A stretch of 13,883 nucleotides of DNA. Source: Synergistaceae bacterium (lineage in GTDB: Bacteria > Synergistota > Synergistia > Synergistales > Aminobacteriaceae). This document shows positions 1-6,501 of this stretch, piece after piece. Within the stretch, counting starts at the first letter, position 1. The number at the start of each line of letters is the position of its first letter. The notes under the pieces are model-generated. The model did not search any database and was not told the DNA's origin. It worked only from the letters and a program-made list of their open reading frames with translations. Position numbers and translations under genes: made by a program. The stretch lies in NCBI GenBank assembly GCA_017394925.1, contig JAFPWQ010000224.1:1-13883 (forward strand), written 5' to 3'.

Positions 1-1
1 G

Positions 2-187
2 CTCGGATTTGATATGGCGGATATCGACTATGCTGTGCTGAGTCATGCCCATTATGACCATTCCAGCGGAATGCGCCGGTTTTTTGCCGATAATCAGAAA
101 GCGAAGTTTTATCTTCGGGACGGCATGAAGCCGAATATATTTGTGCGGCTAAATCTGGTCTTCCTCTTGCGGCTGAAACTATTTTAG
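2..187 (+). CDS. MBL-fold metallo-hydrolase, internal fragment (both ends missing)
   Basis: Frame 2 is open from the window edge to a TAG at 185-187. The first ~40 residues contain SHAHYDHSSG, the HxHxDH zinc-binding signature of metallo-beta-lactamase-fold hydrolases, in the context seen in COG1237-type enzymes (DYAVLSHAHYDHSSG, then KFYLRDG). The family resemblance fades at about base 130. The last ~18 residues (RLNLVFLLRL...) read the antisense of the neighbouring DUF533 gene and are unlikely to be real. The gene therefore enters from the left and is cut off shortly after its metal site. The fragment uses CGG and CCG codons more than the rest of the window, which hints at a different source. 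The substrate cannot be predicted. The fold call is fairly sure; whether the truncation is biological or an assembly join cannot be decided here. Confidence 0.6.
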   Translation, partial: LGFDMADIDYAVLSHAHYDHSSGMRRFFADNQKAKFYLRDGMKPNIFVRLNLVFLLRLKLF

Positions 188-716
188 CTGTTTCCATAGG
201 GCCCTGTAATTTTTGCAGGACGTAATTCATGCCTTCCTGACCAACGCCGGAATTTTTGAGGCTGTCTGTTATCTTTCTGAACTCTTCAGAATCGATTTGA
301 CCGTCAGCTTTTGCCGCGTCAATCATGGCGAGTAAAATAATTTCTGCATCGCTTGCCTGCTGCTGTGGTGTGGCAGGTATATATGCCTGAGCATTTGCAT
401 TTGATGATGATGAACCGCCCATTGAATTTTTGAGAGCCTTATATGCCATCATTCCGAGTAAGCCCATCATGCCGCCGCCGAGACTGTTCATTGTCGTACT
501 TCTTGAGCCTCCCATGAGTGCACCGAGCAATGCACCAATTCCGCCTGCCGCAAGATTATCACCGCCGACTCTTTCTTTCACGCTCTGACCTGCTCCCATT
601 AATGAGCCGAGTAAGTCCTGAATTCCTCCTCCTGCGTTCGACATTCTTTGTGATGCCGCAGGTGATGATGCTGTTGTGCCCTGAATCATAGAGCCTAGCA
701 AACTCATAAAGTCCAT
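126..716 (-). CDS. DUF533 / TerB-like family protein, C-terminus missing
   Basis: Reading leftward from ATG at 716-714, with GGGAG just upstream, gives about 197 residues that look like a DUF533 protein (E. coli YebE-like, TerB-like fold). The N-terminal half is Gly/Met/Ser-rich with hydrophobic stretches (GGIGALLGALMGG, GGGMMGLLGMMAYKAL). A Ser/Gln-rich linker follows. The helical C-terminal part has the usual acidic pattern (EIILLAMIDAAKADGQIDSEEF) and a stretch near the end, GRPDLAAQIYSAS. Family members normally continue for about 30 more residues; here the reading frame passes into sequence antisense to the MBL fragment at about base 125 and stays open to the window edge without a stop. 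The gene is therefore broken or joined to foreign sequence. The cellular role of DUF533 proteins is not well established. The gene is divergent from the permease at 864. Confidence 0.75.
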
Positions 717-790
717 GAAAAAAATTTCTCCCTTCGTTATGAAAATTTATTGTCGTGAAAATTTTAGCATGTTTCATTCTGGAATATATA

Positions 791-819
791 TTGACGCTTA
801 TCTATGAAACCTGTATATT
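791..819 (+). promoter_or_regulatory. Putative sigma-70 promoter of the permease-arsR operon
   Basis: TTGACG at 791-796 and TATATT at 814-819 are separated by 17 bp, close to the sigma-70 consensus. The predicted start, at about 826, lies directly before the palindromes at 827-853. A second TATAAT at 823-828 is too far from the -35 to be its partner. Confidence 0.55.
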
Positions 820-826
820 ATGTATA

Positions 827-853
827 ATAGATAGCTGTCTATAAATTCATAGA
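827..853. promoter_or_regulatory. Candidate ArsR operator: two overlapping palindromes
   Basis: ATAGATAGCTGTCTAT (827-842) and TCTATAAATTCATAGA (838-853) are each symmetric at 14 of 16 positions and share the TCTAT half-site at 838-842. They fill the space between the predicted transcription start and the GAGGTG ribosome site of the permease, where a repressor would block transcription. ArsR/SmtB proteins bind such AT-rich inverted repeats and usually control their own operon. Assignment to the ArsR encoded at 1872 is inference. Confidence 0.5.
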
Positions 854-863
854 GGTGATATGT

Positions 864-1859
864 ATGTTATGGAAGTTTATTCAGGAACAAATACTCGGAA
901 TGAAATGGCTGAATGATTTAACAGCTGACGTTTTAACTTTCATGGGGCTTGATGTATCTTCTGCGATCGGAGGCAGTATTCAGTTTTTTGTGTATGACGT
1001 TATAAAAATTTCTGTTCTGTTATGCGTTCTGATTTTCATCGTGTCGTATGTTCAAACGTTCTTTCCGCCTGAAAGGAGCAAGAGAATCATGGGACGCTTT
1101 AAGGGAATTAAGGCTAATGTGATTGGGGCATTACTAGGAGCAGTAACACCATTCTGTTCGTGTTCATCGATTCCAATCTTCATAGGGTTCACGAGTGCAG
1201 GTCTTCCTTTGGGGATGACGTTTTCATTTCTCATTTCGTCTCCGATGATTAATCCCGGAAGTTTAGTTCTGTTAATGAGCGTATTCGGTGCAAAAACAGC
1301 AGCGGCATATGTAGCTTTGGGATTCACTCTTGCAGTACTCGGAGGGACATTCATTGAGAGTCTTCACATGGAGGCATACATTGAAGAATTTGTGTACACA
1401 CACAGAGGAGTTATTGATTCTGATATTGAGTTTCTGAGTTTTACGACAGCACAGCGTATAAAATATTCACGCGGAGAAGTCATTGCTACATTCAGAGTAG
1501 TGTTTCCGTACATACTCATGGGAGTTGGAATAGGGGCAGTGATTCACAATTACATTCCTGAAGAATTAATTACAGGTATACTCGGAAGCAATAACCCTTT
1601 CGGAGTGATTCTCGCGGCTCTTGTGGGAATTCCTGTTTATGCTGATATTTTCGGAACGATCCCAATTGCTGAGGCATTGCTTGCTAAAGGTGCATTAATC
1701 GGAACGGTGATAAGTTTCATGATGGCTGTTACGGATTTAAGCCTGCCTTCGATAACAATGCTTCGTAAGGTCATAAAGCCCAGATTACTTGCAGTATTCG
1801 TTATGACATGTTCAGCAGGGATAATCATAACCGGCTACGTCTTCAACTTTTTATTCTGA
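864..1859 (+). CDS. Permease of the ArsP/YraQ (DUF318) family
   Basis: A polytopic membrane protein of 331 residues with many hydrophobic segments. Around residues 95-105 it has TPFCSCSSIPIF, followed by a Gly/Pro-rich stretch ending SSPMINPGSLVLL. This Cys-x-Cys signature is typical of the COG0701 permeases, which include the organoarsenical exporter ArsP and relatives. I chose ATG 864 because GAGGTG at 852-857 sits six bases before it; the in-frame GTG at 855 is part of that ribosome site. The arsR-like gene follows with its ribosome site overlapping this stop codon, so the two form an operon. Likely role: export of a metalloid or thiol-reactive compound across the inner membrane. Family membership is confident. 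Substrate (methylarsenite, arsenite or another) is inferred from the cysteines and the ArsR neighbour. Confidence 0.8.
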   Translation: MLWKFIQEQILGMKWLNDLTADVLTFMGLDVSSAIGGSIQFFVYDVIKISVLLCVLIFIVSYVQTFFPPERSKRIMGRFKGIKANVIGALLGAVTPFCSCSSIPIFIGFTSAGLPLGMTFSFLISSPMINPGSLVLLMSVFGAKTAAAYVALGFTLAVLGGTFIESLHMEAYIEEFVYTHRGVIDSDIEFLSFTTAQRIKYSRGEVIATFRVVFPYILMGVGIGAVIHNYIPEELITGILGSNNPFGVILAALVGIPVYADIFGTIPIAEALLAKGALIGTVISFMMAVTDLSLPSITMLRKVIKPRLLAVFVMTCSAGIIITGYVFNFLF

Positions 1860-1871
1860 GGAGGTGTATTT

Positions 1872-2144
1872 ATGAATAATATTGACGCTGCTTTAATCTG
1901 CAAGGCACTCAGTGATTCGAATCGTCTTATGATAGTTGAGCTTCTCACTCACGGCGAGATGTGTACGTGTGAACTGATTAAGCACTTCAGCATAAGACAG
2001 CCGACACTCACGCACCACTTAATGATATTGTCCGAATGTGATTTACTCAAAAGCCGTAAAGACGGAACGAGGACGTTATACGCATTGAACTGTGAGACAC
2101 TGACAAAATTCCGTGAGTTTATTGCTGCTCTCGAATGCAGGTAA
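1872..2144 (+). CDS. arsR: ArsR/SmtB-family metalloid-responsive repressor
   Basis: A 90-residue winged-helix protein. It opens with ALICKALSDSNRLMIVELL, the usual first helices, followed by MCTCEL with Cys31 and Cys33 at the start of the recognition region. In arsenic-sensing ArsR proteins the matching ELCVCDL motif holds the As(III)/Sb(III)-binding cysteines. The usual third cysteine of R773-type ArsR is replaced by Ile36. Further cysteines at 56, 74 and 89 might contribute. The DNA-recognition helix is RQPTLTHHLMILSECDLL. GAGGAGGTG overlaps the stop codon of the upstream permease gene, so the two are co-transcribed and probably translated together. The protein likely represses its own operon through the palindromes at 827-853 and releases them on binding metalloid. 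Family is near certain; arsenic specificity is likely but unproven. Confidence 0.85.
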   Translation: MNNIDAALICKALSDSNRLMIVELLTHGEMCTCELIKHFSIRQPTLTHHLMILSECDLLKSRKDGTRTLYALNCETLTKFREFIAALECR

Positions 2145-2218
2145 AAGCAAAATTACACGCTATAATTTCTGTTACAGAGCAATAATTTTCAACAGGAAAT
2201 AAAAGAAGAGGTGATTGA

Positions 2219-3211
2219 ATGCAGACACGGAGAAAGCACAAGGACAGATTATTTAGATTCATATTCGGCAACCCTGAACATAAAGAATGGACGTTAAGCC
2301 TGTATAACGCTCTCAATAACTCACATTATGATAACCCTGAAGATATAGAGTTCAACACTATAGATGAAATAATCTATATGGGCATGAAGAACGATGTATC
2401 ATTTCTTATAATGCATGTGATGAGTCTCTGGGAGCATCAGTCCTCATTCAATCCGAATATGCCCGTACGTTTCTTCCTTCATGCGGGGCAACTGTACGAC
2501 AAGTACATGAATGACAATGACATCTACAGGTATGGCCGCACTCTGAAGAGACTTCCCAAACCCAAGTGCGTATGTTTCTATAACGGAACGGAAGAGCAGC
2601 CCGAAGAACAGATATTGCGGTTAAGTGATGCGTTCGGAGGAGATGACGGAGATATTGAAGTACGGGTTAGAATGCTGAATATCAATTACGGTCATAACAA
2701 AAAATTGATGGAGGCTTGCAGGGTACTCAAAGATTATGCTGTGCTGATTGACGGCATAAGAATTAATCAGAATGCAGGAATGAATATCGATGATGCAGTT
2801 GACGCTGCTGTTAATGATACTCATGATGATTCATTACTGAAGAAGTTTTTGCTTGGACATAGAGCGGAGGTGAAAGGTATGTATCTTACGGAGTATGACG
2901 AAGAGAAAGAACGTATTCGAACTCTCAGGGAAGGACGCAATGAGGGACGCGAAGAAGGCCGTGCTGAAGGCCGTGCTGAAGGCCGCGAGATTGGACTTGC
3001 AGAAGGTCGTGCTGAAGGCCGCGAGATTGGACTTGCAGAAGGTCGTGCTGAAGGTCGCAATGAAGGACATAATGAGGAGAAAAAGCGTTTTGTTTCCGAA
3101 ATGCTGAAAAAGAATCTCCCCTTAACCCTGATTGAGGAAATAAGCCAGCTCTCAAAAGATGCAATTTGTGCTATTGCCAAAAATATCGGTGTTGCTGTAC
3201 GTGCTGACTGA
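2219..3211 (+). CDS. Rpn/PDDEXK_2-type nuclease-like protein with EGR repeats
   Basis: 330 residues. The N-terminal 220 resemble the Rpn (recombination-promoting nuclease, COG5464) and PDDEXK_2 families: an opening KDRLFRFIFGNPEHKEWTLSLYNALN, then NDVSF around Asp59 and LWEHQSS around Glu72-Gln74, matching the D...ExQ form of the PD-(D/E)xK site. Residues 238-284 are Glu-Gly-Arg repeats, including the 12-residue unit RAEGREIGLAEG twice in succession. The protein ends in a helical tail (MLKKNLPLTLIEEISQLS) often seen in this family. GAAGAGGTG lies five bases before the ATG. Rpn proteins are linked to RecA-independent recombination, and many such copies sit in accessory DNA. The repeats are identical at DNA level, which points to recent duplication. 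Nuclease activity and target are unproven. Confidence 0.75.
   Translation: MQTRRKHKDRLFRFIFGNPEHKEWTLSLYNALNNSHYDNPEDIEFNTIDEIIYMGMKNDVSFLIMHVMSLWEHQSSFNPNMPVRFFLHAGQLYDKYMNDNDIYRYGRTLKRLPKPKCVCFYNGTEEQPEEQILRLSDAFGGDDGDIEVRVRMLNINYGHNKKLMEACRVLKDYAVLIDGIRINQNAGMNIDDAVDAAVNDTHDDSLLKKFLLGHRAEVKGMYLTEYDEEKERIRTLREGRNEGREEGRAEGRAEGREIGLAEGRAEGREIGLAEGRAEGRNEGHNEEKKRFVSEMLKKNLPLTLIEEISQLSKDAICAIAKNIGVAVRAD
2960..3055 (+). repeat. In-frame 12/36-bp tandem repeats
   Basis: A 36-bp unit occurs twice without mismatch at 2972-3007 and 3008-3043. It is preceded by one 12-bp CGTGCTGAAGGC unit at 2960-2971 and followed by a partial copy (CGTGCTGAAGGT) from 3044. Each 36-bp unit codes for RAEGREIGLAEG. 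Because the unit is a multiple of three, several other frames also stay open here; those are not genes. Copy number may vary between strains and may be miscounted in assembly. Confidence 0.9.
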
Positions 3212-3223
3212 CAGAAAGAATAA

Positions 3224-3274
3224 ATCACATGGTTATGGCTTGATATGCCTATTCTCATTTCATGGCCATGTGAT
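3224..3274. repeat. Inverted repeat (9-bp perfect arms) downstream of the rpn-like gene
   Basis: ATCACATGG at 3224-3232 is exactly complementary to CCATGTGAT at 3266-3274, with a 33-base interior. The interior contains a smaller pair (GGC at 3237-3239 with GCC at 3247-3249), and the right side includes the palindrome CATGGCCATG. It lies 13 bases after the rpn-like stop codon. No T-run follows, so it is not a typical intrinsic terminator. It could be a weak terminator, an mRNA-stabilising hairpin or a small-element footprint. Confidence 0.45.
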
Positions 3275-3406
3275 AAAATTCTTGTTGATTATTTCCACGA
3301 AAATTTAATATTTATACATTATTTGCGTCTGCTTATCTCTTGAATCTTAAATCTTAAGTGATGATTTGCAGGGGCATTATGAAATTTGCAGGAGGTGTTC
3401 GTTCAA

Positions 3407-3715
3407 ATGGAGTTAAAAGCGGTTGGGACTGCCGGAACTCTTGAGTCCAGCGATGTAATGATAACGCTTGAACCCAAAGACAGCGGCGGAATTGATTTAA
3501 CGCTTGAAAGCTCTGTACTCAACCAGTACGGCAGGCAGATAAAAGCCGAAGTTCTGGCCTCACTCGAAAGGCTTGGCGTGAAGAACGCAAAAGTCATCGT
3601 CAATGATCATGGTGCGCTTGACTGCACGATTAAAGCACGTGTTGAATGCGCATTCTATCGCGGCTGCGGCTGTGATATGGACGGCAGATTTGACTGGGGA
3701 GGTGTAATAAGATAA
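3407..3715 (+). CDS. citD: Citrate lyase gamma subunit (acyl carrier protein)
   Basis: A 102-residue carrier protein of citrate lyase, which splits citrate into oxaloacetate and acetate in the cytoplasm. The N-terminus AGTLESSDVMITLEP matches CitD. Ser14, in TLESSD, is the site that carries the phosphoribosyl-dephospho-CoA prosthetic group, and it falls at residue 14 only when ATG 3407 is the start. The ORF could be extended to a TTG at 3386, but the GGAGG at 3391-3395 argues against that. Its 11-base spacing to the ATG is slightly long. The C-terminal DHGALDCTIKARVECA is also typical. The TAA overlaps the citE ATG by one base, so translation is coupled. The extra Cys-rich tail (YRGCGCDMDGRFDW) is unusual. 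Confidence 0.93.
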   Translation: MELKAVGTAGTLESSDVMITLEPKDSGGIDLTLESSVLNQYGRQIKAEVLASLERLGVKNAKVIVNDHGALDCTIKARVECAFYRGCGCDMDGRFDWGGVIR

Positions 3716-4632
3716 TGAGCATACCGAGACCAAAACCTGAGAGATTCAGACTTCGCCGTACAATGATGTTCATGAACGCCCAGAAGCCCGGATTAATCAA
3801 AGACGCGTATATTTACGGTGCAGACTCAATCATGCTTGACCTTGAAGACGCAGTTGCAGAGAACCAGAAAGACAGCGCGAGATTCTCACTGTATCATGCC
3901 CTGAAGGAAATCGATTACGGCGACACAGAAGTTATCGTGCGTATCAACGGCCTCGACACTCCGCACTGGAAAGAAGACATCCGCGTATGTGTTGCAGGCG
4001 GCTGCGACGGAATCAGAATCGCGAAGACAGAATCAGCGCAGGATGTTAAGACAGTTGACGAGGCAGTAACGGAAGCAGAGAAAGAATTCGGCGTTGAAGT
4101 CGGCAGAACGCTCTTAATGGCAGCACTCGAAAGCCCCAAAGGTGTATTGAATGCAGTTGAAATTTGCCAGGCATCACCCAGATTATTCGGTGTAGCGTTA
4201 TCTGGCGGAGATTACCGCAAGTGTATGCAGGTCAAAGTCATACCCGGCGGAATCGAAATGCTTTTTGCGAGAGGCTTCATGCTCAACGCGGCACGTGCAG
4301 CAGGCATTCAGTGCTTCGATACGGTCTTCACGAACCTGAACGATGATGAAGGCTTCAGAGCTGAAGTAAAACAGAACGTAGAAATGGGCTTTGACGGAAA
4401 ATCGTTAATTAACCCGAAACAGATTCCCATTGTACACGAGATGCTCGCACCTACTCAGAAGGAAATTGCAGAAGCCGAAAAGATAGTACGCGCATATCGT
4501 GAACATGCAAGCGAGGGAGTCGGAGTGTTCACTCTCGATAACGGAAAAATGATAGACATTGCTTTTGTTCCTGGTGCTGAGAGAGTCATCAAGTTAGCAA
4601 AAGCCAGCGGAATATATGAGGGGGATCTTTAA
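3715..4632 (+). CDS. citE: Citrate lyase beta subunit (citryl-ACP lyase)
   Basis: 305 residues, the normal length for CitE, a TIM-barrel enzyme of the HpcH/HpaI aldolase family. It cleaves citryl-ACP to oxaloacetate and acetyl-ACP. Landmarks in order: RRTMMFMNAQKPGL (14-27), LDLEDAV (41-47), VIVRINGLDT with the substrate-binding Arg76, AALESPKG with the metal-ligand Glu139, SGGDY with the second metal ligand Asp166, and GKSLINPKQIPIV (228-240). Start overlaps the citD stop (TAATG), and citF begins two bases after its stop, so all three subunits are made from one message. HpcH-family relatives acting on other CoA esters exist, but the neighbours make the CitE call secure. Confidence 0.95.
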   Translation: MSIPRPKPERFRLRRTMMFMNAQKPGLIKDAYIYGADSIMLDLEDAVAENQKDSARFSLYHALKEIDYGDTEVIVRINGLDTPHWKEDIRVCVAGGCDGIRIAKTESAQDVKTVDEAVTEAEKEFGVEVGRTLLMAALESPKGVLNAVEICQASPRLFGVALSGGDYRKCMQVKVIPGGIEMLFARGFMLNAARAAGIQCFDTVFTNLNDDEGFRAEVKQNVEMGFDGKSLINPKQIPIVHEMLAPTQKEIAEAEKIVRAYREHASEGVGVFTLDNGKMIDIAFVPGAERVIKLAKASGIYEGDL

Positions 4633-4634
4633 TC

Positions 4635-6206
4635 ATGAAAAATGCAGTCGGTAGAGAGATACCCGCAGAGGCATTAGCTGTTGAGTTAAAGAACGGCAGA
4701 AAATACGAGCCGTATCAGGGCAAAGGTTATCGCGACGGCAAATATATCAGGAAGGCCGGCCCGACGACAAAAATTTACGAGAATCCTCAGGAGAGCAAAA
4801 TACTTCCGTCAATCCGTGATGCAGTTATCGCCTGCGGGATCAAAGACGGCATGACGGTATCATTCCATCATCATTTCAGGAACGGAGATTACATCGTGAA
4901 CATGGTGATGAAAGAAATAGTAGATTTAGGCATAAAGGACATCACGATAGCGGCCTCAAGTCTTGGAGATGCGCATGACCCTATAGCAGAATATATTGAG
5001 CAGGGAATAGTAACGGGAATTCAGACATCAGGCATTCGCGGAAAAATGGGTGATGTTGTCTCGCATGGAAAATTAAAGACACCTGCAATTTTACGTTCAC
5101 ACGGCGGACGTGTCAGAGCAGTTGAAGAAGGCGATGTGCACATTGATGTTGCGTTTATCGGTGCTCCCACGTCAGACGAATACGGCAATGCCCGCGCACT
5201 TGGCGGTAAAGGGGACTGCGGAGTTCTGAGCTATGCGGTTGTCGATTCAGAATATGCAGACAAAGTTGTAGTCATAACTGATACTCTTGTTCCTTATCCG
5301 AATTTCCCGCCAAGCATACACGGTGTAAATGTCGATTACGTAGTGAAAGTTGACGAGATAGGAAATCCTAAGAAAATCGCAAGTGCCGCCGCAAGAATGA
5401 CCCAGAACCCACGAGACTTAATGATGGCGGAGAACACAGCGAAAGTTATCGCCGCATGTCCATGGTTCAAAGAGGGCTTCTCATTCCAGACGGGTGCAGG
5501 CGGTCCATCACTCGCAGTGAATAGATTCCTTGAGCCTCTTATGGATGAAAAAGGAATCAAAATGGCGTGGGCAATCGGAGGAATTACGGCGGCAATCTGT
5601 GAGCTTCAGAGAAAAGGCAAAGTTGGAAAGATTATCGATGTTCAGGACTTTGACACAGGCGCAATTGAAGACATCCGCACGAATCCGAATCACTATGAGA
5701 TGACAGCAAGCGAGTATGCTAACCCTGCGAACAAGGGCGCATTCGTGAATAAACTTGACTTCGTTGTACTTGCGGCTCTTGAAGTTGATATTGATTTCAA
5801 CGTCAACGTCATCACAGGTTCGGACGGAGTATTACGCGGTGCACCGGGCGGACATCCTGATACGGCTGAAGGTGCGAAGTGCTGTGTTATCGTTACGCCT
5901 TTGACGCGCGGACGCATGGCCACAATCTGCGAGCATGTAGTTACGGTTACGACACCGGGCGATTGCGTTGATGTTGTTGTTACTGATTACGGAACGGCAG
6001 TTAATCCCGCAAGAAAAGACATTATCGAGGCACTTGATGCGGCAGGGATTAAGCATGTACCCATTAAACAGCTTCAGGAGAAGGCATATTCACTTGTCGG
6101 AAAACCTGATGATCTTCAGTGGAAAGACAGAGTTGTTGCGATTCTTGAGGCTCGCGACGGAACTATTCTTGATGTAGTCCGTGAGATTAAGCCTTACGGG
6201 AATTAG
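4635..6206 (+). CDS. citF: Citrate lyase alpha subunit (acetyl-ACP:citrate ACP-transferase)
   Basis: 523 residues, full length for CitF. It exchanges the acetyl group on the CitD carrier for citrate, giving citryl-ACP for CitE and releasing acetate. The protein matches the family throughout: VSFHHHFRNGDYIVNMVM (~75-92), TSGIRGKMGDVVSHG, FIGAPTSDEYGNARA, FSFQTGAGGPSLAV (~298-311), GGITAAICELQ, DVQDFDTGAI, and the Gly-rich SDGVLRGAPGGHPDTAEGAKC. GAGGGGG at the end of citE supplies the ribosome site. The operon ends here. Genes normally needed to activate the lyase (citC ligase, citX and citG for the prosthetic group) are not in this window and must lie elsewhere if the enzyme works. Confidence 0.96.
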   Translation: MKNAVGREIPAEALAVELKNGRKYEPYQGKGYRDGKYIRKAGPTTKIYENPQESKILPSIRDAVIACGIKDGMTVSFHHHFRNGDYIVNMVMKEIVDLGIKDITIAASSLGDAHDPIAEYIEQGIVTGIQTSGIRGKMGDVVSHGKLKTPAILRSHGGRVRAVEEGDVHIDVAFIGAPTSDEYGNARALGGKGDCGVLSYAVVDSEYADKVVVITDTLVPYPNFPPSIHGVNVDYVVKVDEIGNPKKIASAAARMTQNPRDLMMAENTAKVIAACPWFKEGFSFQTGAGGPSLAVNRFLEPLMDEKGIKMAWAIGGITAAICELQRKGKVGKIIDVQDFDTGAIEDIRTNPNHYEMTASEYANPANKGAFVNKLDFVVLAALEVDIDFNVNVITGSDGVLRGAPGGHPDTAEGAKCCVIVTPLTRGRMATICEHVVTVTTPGDCVDVVVTDYGTAVNPARKDIIEALDAAGIKHVPIKQLQEKAYSLVGKPDDLQWKDRVVAILEARDGTILDVVREIKPYGN

Positions 6207-6222
6207 GGTATAATTTTGATTC

Positions 6223-6261
6223 AGCTCCCTTCTTGAAGTTTCTGGGAGGGGGCTTATTATT
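6223..6261 (+). terminator. Rho-independent terminator after citF
   Basis: Bases 6223-6233 can pair with 6244-6254 as an 11-bp stem with three G-U pairs and a 10-base loop. It is followed by TATTATT, a modest U-rich tail. It begins 17 bases after the citF stop. A TATAAT at 6209-6214 lies just before it, so the hairpin may also sit in the leader of the following gene pair. Confidence 0.6.
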
Positions 6262-6276
6262 CCAGGAGGTTCAGAA

Positions 6277-6501
6277 ATGAAAAAGACTGATAACAGCAAA
6301 TACATAAAGTGCATGGGGAAATATATGCTTGACGGCAAAGAGTATGAATACCCGATTTATGACACAAGCACTCCGGAAGGTAAACGTGCATGGATTGATG
6401 CTACAGCAGGTTCAATTGATGATGAAACGTTCGTGAGACCGGTTGATTTCTATGAAGATTTCTACAACAAACACAAAGATGAAATATTATCTCGACAGTA
6501 A
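6277..6501 (+). CDS. Small protein upstream of vapC; candidate antitoxin of unknown family
   Basis: 74 residues with an excellent ribosome site (AGGAGG at 6263-6268). I do not recognise the family. The N-terminal half is basic and aromatic (KYIKCMGKYMLDGKEYEYPIYD); the C-terminal third is acidic (GSIDDETFVRPVDFYEDFYN). A two-part layout with an acidic, probably flexible tail is common in antitoxins that wrap around a PIN toxin. No AbrB/MazE, Phd or ribbon-helix-helix pattern is visible. Its last 23 bases overlap the vapC start, the usual arrangement of type II antitoxin and toxin. The antitoxin role rests on position, not homology. The gene sits after the citF terminator, so it probably has its own promoter. 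Confidence 0.6.
   Translation: MKKTDNSKYIKCMGKYMLDGKEYEYPIYDTSTPEGKRAWIDATAGSIDDETFVRPVDFYEDFYNKHKDEILSRQ

Noticed and set aside
559..777. 72-residue minus-strand frame upstream of DUF533
   Set aside because: It overlaps the well-supported DUF533 frame, has no family resemblance, and its own start lacks a ribosome site.
1052..1354. 100-residue minus-strand frame inside the permease
   Set aside because: It is antisense to conserved membrane-protein sequence and shows no domain or ribosome site.
2821..3258. Long open frames on both strands over the Rpn-like C-terminus
   Set aside because: They are produced by the 12/36-bp repeats being multiples of three; they lack ribosome sites and have low-complexity Pro/Ser/Arg or Lys/Ala/Leu content.
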